This document shows, one piece after another, positions 1-7,038 of a stretch of DNA of 8,813 nt. Position 1 is the stretch's first letter, and each line of letters begins with the position of its first letter. The stretch spans positions 1 through 8,813 of the forward strand of contig CANGRU010000048.1 of the NCBI GenBank assembly GCA_947456315.1, in the 5' to 3' direction. A model generated the notes under the pieces. That model was not told the DNA's origin and made no database searches. It worked only from the letters and a program-made list of their open reading frames with translations. Both the position numbers and the translations under genes were made by a program. The stretch is from Beijerinckiaceae bacterium. Lineage in GTDB: Bacteria > Pseudomonadota > Alphaproteobacteria > Rhizobiales > Beijerinckiaceae.

Positions 1-342
1 GGTTGCCAGCAAAAGCGTGGAGGCCAGATCATTGGCCAGACCATTGGCCGCTTTGGCAATGAGGTCGGCCGTCGCTGGCGCAATGACGATTAGGTCGGCA
101 GCACGCGACAATTCGATGTGCCCCATATTCGCTTCTTCTGTCAGCGAGAACAGGTCTTCATGGACGGAGGCGCCAGCAAGGCTCGACACTGACAAAGGGG
201 TGACAAATTGTTTGCCTGCCGCCGTCAACACAGGACGCACACTGGCACCGCGCTCACGCAACCGCCGAATAAGATCAAGCGACTTATAAGCGGCAATGCC
301 ACCGCCAATGATCAGCAGGATGCGCTTTCCGGTCAGGCTCAT
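1..342 (-). CDS. coaBC: Bifunctional phosphopantothenoylcysteine decarboxylase / phosphopantothenate-cysteine ligase, N-terminal part (cut by left edge)
   Basis: This is the first 114 residues of CoaBC (Dfp), the cytoplasmic enzyme that joins cysteine to 4'-phosphopantothenate and then decarboxylates the product to 4'-phosphopantetheine on the way to coenzyme A. Only part of the N-terminal flavin-dependent CoaC decarboxylase domain is visible. Reading leftward from the ATG at 342, the protein opens with a Rossmann-like strand and the GGGIAAYK motif (residues 13-20). It continues with MGHIELSR, whose His75 matches the catalytic histidine of E. coli Dfp, and then APATADLIAKAANGLANDLA (residues 88-107), the flavin-binding signature. 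The CoaB ligase domain lies outside the window. The start lies 16 bp after the ubiB stop, with a purine-rich GGGGACGGGA sequence just upstream, so it is probably cotranscribed with ubiE and ubiB. The frame is open to the edge with no sign of damage. Confidence 0.95.
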   Translation of the reverse strand, partial: MSLTGKRILLIIGGGIAAYKSLDLIRRLRERGASVRPVLTAAGKQFVTPLSVSSLAGASVHEDLFSLTEEANMGHIELSRAADLIVIAPATADLIAKAANGLANDLASTLLLAT

Positions 343-358
343 CGTCCCGTCCCCTTGT

Positions 359-1933
359 TCATCGCAACCACAGGCCAACCGCCATCAGAATGGCGATAAC
401 CCAAAGCGCTGCATGACCTATGCGGGCCCGCTGTGCTTCAGCCCGCCCGATCCGCTCAACTGTTCCGCCAGAGAGATCGATTCCCTCTGCAGCCAGTTTT
501 TCAAGTCGCTCAACCAATCGCTCGCCCCGGATCAGCACATTGGGCAGATCATTGGCAAAGCGTGCGAGAGAGGAGAGGTTGCGTCCAAAATCTTCAATCT
601 TGCCGCGAGGCCCCAGATTTTCTTCGATCCAGGAGCGCACGACGGGTTCGGCTGTCGACCAAAGATCCAATTTCGGATCAAGCGTACGACCAACGCCTTC
701 GACAACAACCATCGTCTTTTGCAGCATCACAAGTTCGGTGCGCGTTTTCATTTCGAAAATGGCGGTGATCTCGAACAGAAGCGTCAAAAGCTTGGCCATG
801 GAAATCTGATCAGCCGTGCGTGAATGAATGGGCTCGCCAATCGCACGCACAGCCTGGGCAAAATCGTCAATATCAAATGTCTCTGGCACATAACCGGCTT
901 CGAAATGCACTTCGGCCACACGTCTGTAATTGCGCGTGATGAAGCCATAAAGAATCTCGGCCAGAAAGCGACGCTCTTTGTGACCCAGTCGGCCTGTGAT
1001 GCCGAAGTCCACGGCAACCAAGCGACCCTGCGGGTCCATAAATAGATTGCCCTGATGCATGTCGGCATGAAAGAAGCCGTCACGCAAAGCATGGCGCAAA
1101 AAAGATTGGATGACGGTGCTTCCCAAGAGCGGCAAGTCATGCCCCGCACGCCGCAAAGCCTCGAGATCAGTCAGCGGGATTCCATCTACCCATTCAAGGG
1201 TCAAAACTTCCTTGGTGGTGCGATCCCAATCAACGGAAGGAATTCGGAAGTCTGGATCAGCGGCAACATTTTCTGCAAATTCGGATGCGGCTGCCGCCTC
1301 AAGCCTGAAATCCATTTCCATACGCACGGAACGCGCCAAAGTGTCGACCACCTCAACAGGGCGCAAGCGATGTGCATCCGGAAAATGTTCTTCAGCAAAT
1401 CGGGCGGCCGCATACATGTCCGACAAATCACGCGCAAAGCGTGTTTGCACACCCGGACGCAACACTTTCACAGCCACATCGCGTTCACCGTGAATATCTT
1501 TGACGCGAGCACGATGAACCTGGGCAATAGAGGCCGCCGCAACAGCTGGCCCGAATTCGACATAAACGTCTTTTAAAGGGCGCCCGAAAGCCGCCGCTAC
1601 TTGCGCTTCTGCAATGGCTTGCGGAAAAGGCTCCATGCGATCTTGCAAAAATTCAAGATCACGCACCACCGCTGGCCCAACAACATCAGGCCGCGTCGCC
1701 AAAAATTGCCCGAGTTTCACATAGGATGGGCCCAATCGACTGATAGCAATTGCCAAGCGAGCGGACTGCGCTTCAGCGCCCCGACGCGCGATCAGGCGCG
1801 CGAGCGCCAAAGGCAAACGTGCAGTCGGCGGCAACATGACGGGATCGACGTTTGAAAAAACGCCTTCGCGCGCCAACACGAAGCCTGCGCGACCGAGCCG
1901 CCAAAGATGACCTATTGTGCTGAACAAGGCCAT
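359..1933 (-). CDS. ubiB: UbiB, ABC1/ADCK-type atypical kinase-like protein for ubiquinone biosynthesis
   Basis: UbiB is a membrane-associated ADCK/ABC1 family protein. It has ATPase activity and is needed for coenzyme Q synthesis, probably by helping lipid intermediates reach the Ubi enzymes. The 524-residue product shows the family marks in order: the KxGQ motif as YVKLGQFLATRPD (residues 71-83), the alanine-rich loop AAAS in place of the usual glycine loop (132-135), the nucleotide-binding lysine in VAVKVLRPG (Lys156), HADMHQGNLF (289-298), and AVDFG (307-311). The C-terminus has one short hydrophobic segment (roughly residues 507-523) rather than the two usually drawn for E. coli UbiB. 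An in-frame TTG at 1948 would add five residues and overlap ubiE. I prefer the ATG at 1933 because it starts 2 bp after the ubiE stop and has GGAAG about 8 nt upstream. It lies between ubiE and coaBC in one leftward run, so translational coupling to ubiE is likely. Confidence 0.95.
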   Translation of the reverse strand: MALFSTIGHLWRLGRAGFVLAREGVFSNVDPVMLPPTARLPLALARLIARRGAEAQSARLAIAISRLGPSYVKLGQFLATRPDVVGPAVVRDLEFLQDRMEPFPQAIAEAQVAAAFGRPLKDVYVEFGPAVAAASIAQVHRARVKDIHGERDVAVKVLRPGVQTRFARDLSDMYAAARFAEEHFPDAHRLRPVEVVDTLARSVRMEMDFRLEAAAASEFAENVAADPDFRIPSVDWDRTTKEVLTLEWVDGIPLTDLEALRRAGHDLPLLGSTVIQSFLRHALRDGFFHADMHQGNLFMDPQGRLVAVDFGITGRLGHKERRFLAEILYGFITRNYRRVAEVHFEAGYVPETFDIDDFAQAVRAIGEPIHSRTADQISMAKLLTLLFEITAIFEMKTRTELVMLQKTMVVVEGVGRTLDPKLDLWSTAEPVVRSWIEENLGPRGKIEDFGRNLSSLARFANDLPNVLIRGERLVERLEKLAAEGIDLSGGTVERIGRAEAQRARIGHAALWVIAILMAVGLWLR

Positions 1934-1935
1934 AT

Positions 1936-2715
1936 TTACAGCTTCCAACCCGAATGAATGGCTACAACGCCACCGGTCAGTCGCGTGTAAGACGCCCTTT
2001 GGAATCCGGCCTCTTCGATCATGTCACGAAAAACTTCAGGGTGCGGGAACTTACGGATCGACTCGACAAGATAACGATAGGGATGCCCATCACCTGTAAC
2101 GGCTTTGCCAATCGCAGGAATCGCCGTGAAGGAATAGGCATCATAAATTTTATCAAGGCCGGGAATATCGACAGCCGAAAACTCAAGGCACAGAAAACGG
2201 CCGCCGCGCTTCAACACACGATAGGCTTCAGCCAGTGCAAGATCGATGCGCGGAACATTGCGGATACCAAAAGCGATGGTATAGGCGTCGAATGTTTTGT
2301 CTGGCAGCGGCAATTTTTCTGCATTGGCTTCGACAAAGGTAAGTTTGCCAGCAATGTCGCGTTGCGCGGCGCGCTCTTCACCCACACGCAACATCTCTCC
2401 GTTGATGTCGAGAATCGTGACATCCGTCTCAGGGCCACCTGCATCAGCAATGCGGAAGGCCACATCACCCGTACCGCCCGCAACATCAAGATGACGGAAG
2501 GGCCGATTGCGGGGCGGCTTGACCATTGAGACCAGCACGTCCTTCCAAGCCCGATGCAGGCCCGCGGACATGAAATCATTCATCAAGTCATAGCGATCGG
2601 CGACCTTGTGGAACACATCGTCCACCAAGGCCTGCTTCTGGCCAAGACGCACAGTGGAGAAACCGAAATGGGTCTCCTCGTCGGGACGCGGGGCGGAAGA
2701 AGATGCGTGATCCAT
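1936..2715 (-). CDS. ubiE: UbiE, demethylmenaquinone/2-polyprenyl-6-methoxy-1,4-benzoquinol C-methyltransferase
   Basis: UbiE is the SAM-dependent C-methyltransferase that adds the ring methyl group in ubiquinone synthesis (and in menaquinone synthesis where that exists). The 259-residue product has both family signatures: [18 protein letters not shown] (residues 42-59) and the late RVLKRGGRF / CLEFS region (166-180). The SAM-binding motif I is [11 protein letters not shown] (76-86), and FGIRNV (149-154) is also typical. The frame extends upstream to a TTG at 2796, giving 286 residues, but I chose the ATG at 2715. It has GGAGA about 5 nt upstream, gives the usual family length, and avoids an arginine- and proline-rich tail with no family match that would fill the divergent promoter region. 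It is the first gene of the ubiE-ubiB-coaBC run and is divergent from mutM. Confidence 0.96.
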   Translation of the reverse strand: MDHASSSAPRPDEETHFGFSTVRLGQKQALVDDVFHKVADRYDLMNDFMSAGLHRAWKDVLVSMVKPPRNRPFRHLDVAGGTGDVAFRIADAGGPETDVTILDINGEMLRVGEERAAQRDIAGKLTFVEANAEKLPLPDKTFDAYTIAFGIRNVPRIDLALAEAYRVLKRGGRFLCLEFSAVDIPGLDKIYDAYSFTAIPAIGKAVTGDGHPYRYLVESIRKFPHPEVFRDMIEEAGFQRASYTRLTGGVVAIHSGWKL

Positions 2716-2813
2716 GACTGTCTCCAAAGCGGGCGGGACCATAGCGCGACATCTGCGAATTGGCCATGTAGGATTATCATCTGAGATCAAAGCCAAAGAG
2801 CGCTGGACCTGCC
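2716..2813. promoter_or_regulatory. Divergent ubiE / mutM intergenic region, presumed to hold both promoters
   Basis: The 98 bp between the ubiE start and the mutM start must supply transcription in both directions unless promoters lie inside genes. On the minus strand there is a GATAAT hexamer (complement of 2773-2778) that could be a -10 box for ubiE, but nothing close to TTGACA sits 16-18 bp upstream of it. On the plus strand TTGGCC (2760-2765) and TATCAT (2775-2780) are only 9 bp apart and cannot form a normal sigma-70 pair. The position is a sound inference; exact boxes are not supported. Confidence 0.4.
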
Positions 2814-3695
2814 ATGCCCGAACTGCCCGAGGTAGAGACTGTCCGCCGGGGACTTGAGCCCGCCATGGTGGGTCAAAAGATCAAAAAAGTGGAACAGCGC
2901 CGGCCGGACCTCCGTTTTCCGCTACCAGAGCGCTTTCCTGAGCGGCTGACCGGACGCACCATCACCGGGCTTTCACGCCGGGCCAAATATCTTCTGGCTC
3001 ACCTTGATGATGACACGGCGCTGGTCTGCCATTTGGGGATGAGTGGCTCCTTCCGCGTCGAGGAGGGCTCCAAGAGCCTCCAGCCGGGGGAATTCCACCA
3101 TGAACGGTCAAAAGCACTGGCCCATGACCATATCGTGCTCCACCTCTCCAGCGGCGCCCGGGTCACCTATAATGACCCCCGCCGCTTCGGCTTTATGGAC
3201 CTGATCCCGCAGGCGGCCCTCTCCGAACACCCGTTTTTTCGCGATCTTGGCCTCGAACCACTGGGCAACGAGCTCGATGGATCGCGTCTCGCCAGCCTGT
3301 TCAAGGGCCGTAAGGCCCCTCTGAAGGCAGCCTTGCTCGACCAGCGCCTGATTGCCGGGCTTGGCAATATTTACGTCTGCGAATCCCTACACCGCTCTGG
3401 GCTGTCACCCAAACGGGCCGCGGGAACCCTCGCCCGCAAGTCGGGTGCACCAACCCCGGGAGCCGAGCGGCTGGCCACCAATATCCGCTTGGTCCTGCAG
3501 GATGCCGTCCGGGCGGGGGGCTCGTCCTTACGCGACCATCGCCAGACCGACGGGTCGTTGGGCTATTTCCAGCACAATTTCCGGGTCTATGACCAAGAGG
3601 GGGAGCCCTGCCCGACGAGCGGGTGCGACGGCACAGTCCGCCGGATTGTGCAAAGTGGGCGCTCGACCTTCTACTGCCCGAAATGCCAGAAATGA
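2814..3695 (+). CDS. mutM: Formamidopyrimidine-DNA glycosylase (Fpg), bifunctional glycosylase/AP lyase
   Basis: MutM removes 8-oxoguanine and ring-opened purines from DNA and cleaves the resulting abasic site by beta,delta-elimination. The 293-residue product begins [10 protein letters not shown], so the catalytic proline (position 2 before Met removal) and Glu3 are present. Lys58 in AKYLL matches the conserved beta-elimination lysine. Other marks are CHLGMSGSF (72-80), DPRRFGFMD (121-129), GLGNIYVCE (182-190) with its conserved Asn, and Arg283 in QSGRSTFYC. The C-terminal zinc finger is Cys266-X4-Cys271-X16-Cys288-X2-Cys291; the first pair is CX4C instead of the CX2C of E. coli, a variant I recall from other Alphaproteobacteria. 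It is longer than the 269-residue E. coli enzyme because of an insert around residues 84-106. Its GC content (about 63% by hand count over 2821-3660) is clearly above ubiE and ubiB (about 52-53%). It diverges from ubiE, as in many alphaproteobacterial genomes. Confidence 0.97.
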   Translation: MPELPEVETVRRGLEPAMVGQKIKKVEQRRPDLRFPLPERFPERLTGRTITGLSRRAKYLLAHLDDDTALVCHLGMSGSFRVEEGSKSLQPGEFHHERSKALAHDHIVLHLSSGARVTYNDPRRFGFMDLIPQAALSEHPFFRDLGLEPLGNELDGSRLASLFKGRKAPLKAALLDQRLIAGLGNIYVCESLHRSGLSPKRAAGTLARKSGAPTPGAERLATNIRLVLQDAVRAGGSSLRDHRQTDGSLGYFQHNFRVYDQEGEPCPTSGCDGTVRRIVQSGRSTFYCPKCQK

Positions 3696-3714
3696 GATAA
3701 GACAAACACAACGA

Positions 3715-3728
3715 GCCGGAAAACCGGC
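3715..3728 (+). other. Small hairpin in the mutM - tctC-like spacer
   Basis: GCCGG (3715-3719), an AAAA loop (3720-3723) and CCGGC (3724-3728) form a perfect 5-bp GC stem 20 bp after the mutM stop. No run of T follows; instead a purine-rich stretch leads into the next ribosome binding site. It is therefore not a standard intrinsic terminator. It may slow transcription, protect the mutM mRNA end, or be chance. Confidence 0.3.
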
Positions 3729-3739
3729 CGAAAAGAAAA

Positions 3740-3745
3740 GGGAGG
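3740..3745 (+). promoter_or_regulatory. Strong ribosome binding site for the TctC-like gene
   Basis: GGGAGG lies 6 nt before the ATG at 3752. It is the best Shine-Dalgarno match in the window, and it fixes the start because translation from this ATG gives a clean signal peptide at once. Confidence 0.8.
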
Positions 3746-3751
3746 AATTGG

Positions 3752-4756
3752 ATGAAGCTGACATCACTGGTCTCGCTGGCAGCCCTGCTCGCAGCCTCAA
3801 CCGCGCAAGCCGACAGCGTCTCGGATTTTTATCATGGCAAGACCGTTAACGTGCTGATCGGTGTCGCTGTGGGTGGCGAATATGATCTGCATGCACGGCT
3901 CGTCTCCCGTTATCTCGGCAAATATATTCCCGGCAACCCCGCTGTCGTGCCCCAAAACATGACCGGTGCCGGCGGATTGAAAATGGCGAACTATCTGTAT
4001 GAAGTCGCCGCCCGGGACGGCACCAATATCGGCATGATCGCCAATACATTTCCGGCCATGCAGGCTGCAGGTGTGGAGGGCGTCATGTTCGATGCCAACC
4101 AATTCCAATGGATTGGGTCGATCTGCCCGACTGTGGAGACGATGACCGTCTGGAAAACCACTGGCGTAAAATCCATTGAAGATGCGCGCAACAAAGAAGT
4201 GATTGCAGGTGCCACAGGCCGCGGCGCCATCACCTATATGTTCCCCGCCATGCTGAATGAATTTGCCGGAACCAAATTCAAAATCGTTACCGGCTATCCG
4301 GGTGGCAATGACGTCAATCTGGCGATGGAGCGCGGTGAAGTTGGTGCGCGTAACAATACCTGGTCAAGCTGGAAGGTGACCAAGCCGAATTGGCTCGCCA
4401 ATAAAGACATTACCGTCATCGTTCAGGCTGGTCCAAAAGCTCCCGATCTGCCAGGTGTGCCATCAATCGAGGATGTCATCCCTGATGCAGACAATCGCAA
4501 GATTGTGGAGCTGCTCGTATCCGGGACGCTGCTTGGACGCCCGTTGGCGACAACGCCTGGCGTTCCGGCCGAGCGCGTGAAAGCCCTGCGCGATGCATTT
4601 GATGCTGTCATGAAAGACCCTGACTTCCTGAAAGAAGTAGGAGCGGCCAATATTGAAGTCGATCCTGTCCGTGGTGTTGCGATGCAGGAGGTCGTCAAGA
4701 AAGTCTTGGCAACGCCAAAACATCTGGCTGAAAAAGCCCGCGACCTGATCGAATGA
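3752..4756 (+). CDS. Periplasmic solute-binding protein, tripartite tricarboxylate transporter TctC/Bug-like family
   Basis: This is a secreted binding protein of 334 residues. Residues 1-20 form a signal peptide (MKLTSLVSLAALLAASTAQA, cut before Asp21). The mature part has the TctC/Bug layout: an N-terminal strand VNVLIGVAVGG followed by the helix DLHARLVSRYLGKYIPG, then QNMTGAGGLKMANYLY (in the place of the family's PGAGG loop), RDGTNIGMI, a central ATGRGA loop, and a C-terminal part with GVPSIEDV and the usual helix TPGVPAERVKALRDAFDAV. Family members bind carboxylates or other small organic acids for secondary TctAB transporters, or act as sensors. Here the first ligand loop reads VAVGGEYD rather than the common PFxAGGxxD, so this is a divergent subgroup and the substrate cannot be told. 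No tctA or tctB membrane gene is in the window. It may read through from mutM, since no terminator separates them, or use its own promoter. It ends at a strong shared terminator. Confidence 0.85.
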   Translation: MKLTSLVSLAALLAASTAQADSVSDFYHGKTVNVLIGVAVGGEYDLHARLVSRYLGKYIPGNPAVVPQNMTGAGGLKMANYLYEVAARDGTNIGMIANTFPAMQAAGVEGVMFDANQFQWIGSICPTVETMTVWKTTGVKSIEDARNKEVIAGATGRGAITYMFPAMLNEFAGTKFKIVTGYPGGNDVNLAMERGEVGARNNTWSSWKVTKPNWLANKDITVIVQAGPKAPDLPGVPSIEDVIPDADNRKIVELLVSGTLLGRPLATTPGVPAERVKALRDAFDAVMKDPDFLKEVGAANIEVDPVRGVAMQEVVKKVLATPKHLAEKARDLIE

Positions 4757-4760
4757 AAAT

Positions 4761-4786
4761 AAGGGCGGGTTCAACCCGCCCTTTTT
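4761..4786. terminator. Bidirectional intrinsic terminator between convergent tctC-like and potF genes
   Basis: A GC-rich stem GGGCGGGT (4763-4770) pairs with ACCCGCCC (4774-4781) around a 3-nt loop, extended by AA/TT pairs at 4761-4762 and 4782-4783. On the plus strand it is followed by TTTTT (4782-4786), giving a textbook terminator 4 nt after the tctC-like stop. On the minus strand the same stem is followed by TTATTTT, so it can also end the potF transcript. The stop codon of potF (4785-4787) lies inside the plus-strand T tract. Confidence 0.9.
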
Positions 4787-5876
4787 ATTTGCCGGTCTTC
4801 ACGCGTGTCCATTCACGCGTCACCAAACGCTGCGTTGTGGCATCATAAGGCGTGATGGTGAACAGCCGCGCCATGGTGGCTTCATCGGGATAAATGGCAG
4901 GATTTTCGAGCACGCTCTTTTCAACAAAGGGCTTTGAAGCAATCACACCATTGGCATAATTGGTAATGCTGCTGTTGCGCGCCGCCACCTGCGGACGCAG
5001 CATGAAATCAATAAAGGCGTAAGCCTCTGAAACATGCGGTGCATCTTTCGGAATGGCGAAAGCATCAAAGGTCATCAGCGTGCCTTCTTTCGGAATCGTA
5101 TAATTGATTTTGATTCCGTTTTTGGCATCCTCAGCCCGTGTGCGTGCCTGGAATGTATCCCCTGCCCAACCAATCGCCAGACAGATATCCCCATTGGCCA
5201 GCGCATTGATATATTCGGAGGAGTGGAACTTTTTCACGTAAGGGCGGACTTGCGCAATCAGTGCCGCTGCTTTGCGAATATCGTCCGGTTTTTTGGAATC
5301 CGGATCGAGGCCGAGATAACGCAACGCCACCGAGATCAGATCTTCCGGGCTATCGAGGAAATAAACCCCGCAATCAGAAATTTTCTTGATCAATTCCGGC
5401 TTGAAAACAATGTCCCAACTGTCCACGGGCATCGTGCCAAGACGCTGCGTTATTTTATCGATATTGTAGGACAGGCCTGTCGTGTACCACATATATGTGA
5501 CGGCATATTTGTTGCCGGGATCATAAACAGCCAGCCGCGCAGCCACCTCTTGCCAGATACCTTTGGCATTTGGAAGTTTATGCACATCGAGCGGTTGAAA
5601 AATCCCTGCCTGAATCTGGCGCTGCAGAAATGTGCCCGACGGAACGACAATATCGTAACCCGTATTGCCAGCCAACAATTTGGCTTCCAGCATTTCGTTT
5701 GAATCATATGTGTCATAGACAATTTTTATGCCCGTCTCGCGGGTGAATTCCTCAAGCAGTTTTGTGTCGATATAATCCGTCCAATTATAGACGTTGAGAA
5801 CACGCTCCTGCGCAAATGCTGGTGAGACAAACAGGCCAAGCCCCACGAGACAAAATCCGAACATGCGCTTCAACAT
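4785..5876 (-). CDS. potF: Periplasmic polyamine-binding protein (PotF/PotD family) of a spermidine/putrescine ABC transporter
   Basis: The 363-residue product is a type II periplasmic binding protein close to PotF/PotD, which capture putrescine or spermidine for an ABC importer. Residues 1-22 are a signal peptide ending AFA, followed by QERVLNVYNWTDYID, the family's opening strand. The residues that form the polyamine box in E. coli PotF, as I recall them, have clear equivalents: Trp32 and Tyr35 (NWTDY), Ser80 (VVPSGTF), Glu178 or Asp179 (LDSPEDL), Trp237 and Asp240 (GWAGD), Asp271 (TFDAFAIP) and Tyr307 (TNYANG). Thr33 sits where PotF has Ser38, and Thr269 where PotF has Phe276, so preference between putrescine and spermidine is open. 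GAGGAAAG, which overlaps the stop of the upstream aminotransferase gene 10 bp away, serves as its ribosome binding site, so the two are almost surely one operon. The permease and ATPase genes (potGHI) are not in the window. Confidence 0.92.
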   Translation of the reverse strand: MLKRMFGFCLVGLGLFVSPAFAQERVLNVYNWTDYIDTKLLEEFTRETGIKIVYDTYDSNEMLEAKLLAGNTGYDIVVPSGTFLQRQIQAGIFQPLDVHKLPNAKGIWQEVAARLAVYDPGNKYAVTYMWYTTGLSYNIDKITQRLGTMPVDSWDIVFKPELIKKISDCGVYFLDSPEDLISVALRYLGLDPDSKKPDDIRKAAALIAQVRPYVKKFHSSEYINALANGDICLAIGWAGDTFQARTRAEDAKNGIKINYTIPKEGTLMTFDAFAIPKDAPHVSEAYAFIDFMLRPQVAARNSSITNYANGVIASKPFVEKSVLENPAIYPDEATMARLFTITPYDATTQRLVTREWTRVKTGK

Positions 5877-5886
5877 AACGCTTTCC

Positions 5887-7038
5887 TCACGACCTGCCGA
5901 TGGCCCGCGCCAAACGCGTCAGTCCTTCGTCCAATGTTGAGTCTTTTTTTGCAAAACAAAGCCGAATGACATTTTTCACGGGGTTATCTGCATAAAATGC
6001 TGAAACAGGAATCGCAGCTACTTTGTGCTCCGTGACAAGCCGCTTGCAAAAAGCAAAATCATCTGTCTCGCCAAGAGCTGAAATATCAATGTTCAAAAAA
6101 TAAGTGCCTTGGCTTGGAATCACATCAAAGCCCAATGTGCGCAGACCATCGGTCAAGCGATCACGACTTTTTTGAAATCCTGCCCGCATGTCAGCAAAAT
6201 AAGCCGTGTCTTTCATCAGGCCATAAGCCACGGCTGTCTGCAGGTTGGGCGGTGTCGTGAACGTTAAAAACTGATGCGCTTTGGAAACAACACGCAGCAA
6301 GTCAGGTGCAGCGACAACCAAACCAATTTTCCACCCCGTAAGAGAGAAAATTTTTCCGGCAGATCCGATCTTGATGGTGCGCTCCCGCATGCCCGGGATC
6401 GACATCAGTGGGACGTGCTGATGATCATCAAACACAATATGTTCCCAAACCTCGTCGCTGATACAGATCGCATCAAATTTGACGCAATAGCTTGCCAACA
6501 TATCCAGAAGGTGACGCGGCAAGACCGTGCCTGTGGGGTTGAGCGGCGTGTTGATCAAGACGGCTTTGGTCTTCGGACTGAAGACAGCGTCGAGATCTTC
6601 TTGCGTAAAATGCCAATGCGGCGGTTTCAATGTGACAAGCTTGGGTATACCGCCGGCCAGTTTCACCATCGGCAAATAGGAATCATAAACCGGCTGGAAG
6701 AGCACAACTTCATCACCCGGACAGACCGTCGCCAGAATGGCTGCTGTAAGCGCTTCGGTTGCGCCAGATGTCACCATGGTCTCGCGCTGGGCATCAATGG
6801 AAAGACCGTGGAAGCGTCCGTAATGAGCGGCAATCGCCTCACGCAGTTCGGGAATGCCCATCATCGATGGATATTGATTGTAACCCGATATTGAGGCTTC
6901 AGCCGCTTTGCGACGAACATCTTCAGGTCCCGGATCGTCCGGAAAACCTTGACCAAGATTAATCGCCTCATGCTCACGCGCCAGCGACGACATCATTTCA
7001 AAAATGGTGGTTGGAAGGTCAGCAAAGAGCGGGTTCAT
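5887..7038 (-). CDS. PLP-dependent class I/II aminotransferase (kynurenine aminotransferase / YbdL / DapC-like)
   Basis: This 383-residue cytoplasmic enzyme is a fold-type I aminotransferase that moves an amino group from an amino acid to a 2-oxo acid. Its opening, with INLGQGFPD (26-34), is typical of the kynurenine aminotransferase, methionine aminotransferase YbdL and N-succinyl-diaminopimelate aminotransferase branch. PLP-binding residues are visible: Asn167 in NTPLNPTG, Asp195 in ISDEVWEH, and the Schiff-base Lys229 in SAGKIFSLTGWKIG. Arg359 in NVIRLCFAK is the expected substrate carboxylate anchor. Length matches the family. The start at 7038 is preceded by GAGG very close to the ATG (3-nt spacing). 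It is the first gene of a two-gene unit with potF. Linkage to a polyamine-binding protein hints at an amine or amino acid substrate, but class members are too alike in motifs to name the substrate from sequence alone. Confidence 0.9.
   Translation of the reverse strand: MNPLFADLPTTIFEMMSSLAREHEAINLGQGFPDDPGPEDVRRKAAEASISGYNQYPSMMGIPELREAIAAHYGRFHGLSIDAQRETMVTSGATEALTAAILATVCPGDEVVLFQPVYDSYLPMVKLAGGIPKLVTLKPPHWHFTQEDLDAVFSPKTKAVLINTPLNPTGTVLPRHLLDMLASYCVKFDAICISDEVWEHIVFDDHQHVPLMSIPGMRERTIKIGSAGKIFSLTGWKIGLVVAAPDLLRVVSKAHQFLTFTTPPNLQTAVAYGLMKDTAYFADMRAGFQKSRDRLTDGLRTLGFDVIPSQGTYFLNIDISALGETDDFAFCKRLVTEHKVAAIPVSAFYADNPVKNVIRLCFAKKDSTLDEGLTRLARAIGRS

Noticed and set aside
1934..1948. Upstream TTG start for UbiB giving five extra residues and overlap with ubiE.
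   Set aside because: The ATG at 1933 has a GGAAG site about 8 nt upstream and the UbiB family-like opening MALFSTIGHL; the TTG start would lie over its own ribosome binding site.
1954..2529. Open frame of 191 residues on the plus strand opposite ubiE.
   Set aside because: It is the complement of a conserved methyltransferase reading frame and carries no recognisable motif.
2716..2796. N-terminal extension of UbiE from a TTG at 2796 (286 residues).
   Set aside because: The added 27 residues have no family match and fill the divergent promoter region; the ATG at 2715 has a good GGAGA ribosome binding site and gives the normal length.
3301..3711. Open frame on the minus strand opposite the end of mutM.
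   Set aside because: High GC in mutM makes long antisense frames likely; the translation is rich in Arg, Pro and Gly with no domain.
3715..3728. Hairpin after mutM as an intrinsic terminator.
   Set aside because: The stem is only 5 bp and is followed by purines, not a T tract.
5034..5702. Long open frame (222 residues) on the plus strand opposite potF.
   Set aside because: It is antisense to a secure gene, matches no family I know, has no good ribosome binding site, and has low-complexity composition typical of a shadow frame.
6274..6894. Open frame of 206 residues on the plus strand opposite the aminotransferase.
   Set aside because: It is antisense to a gene with complete PLP-enzyme motifs; nothing in the translation looks like a protein domain.
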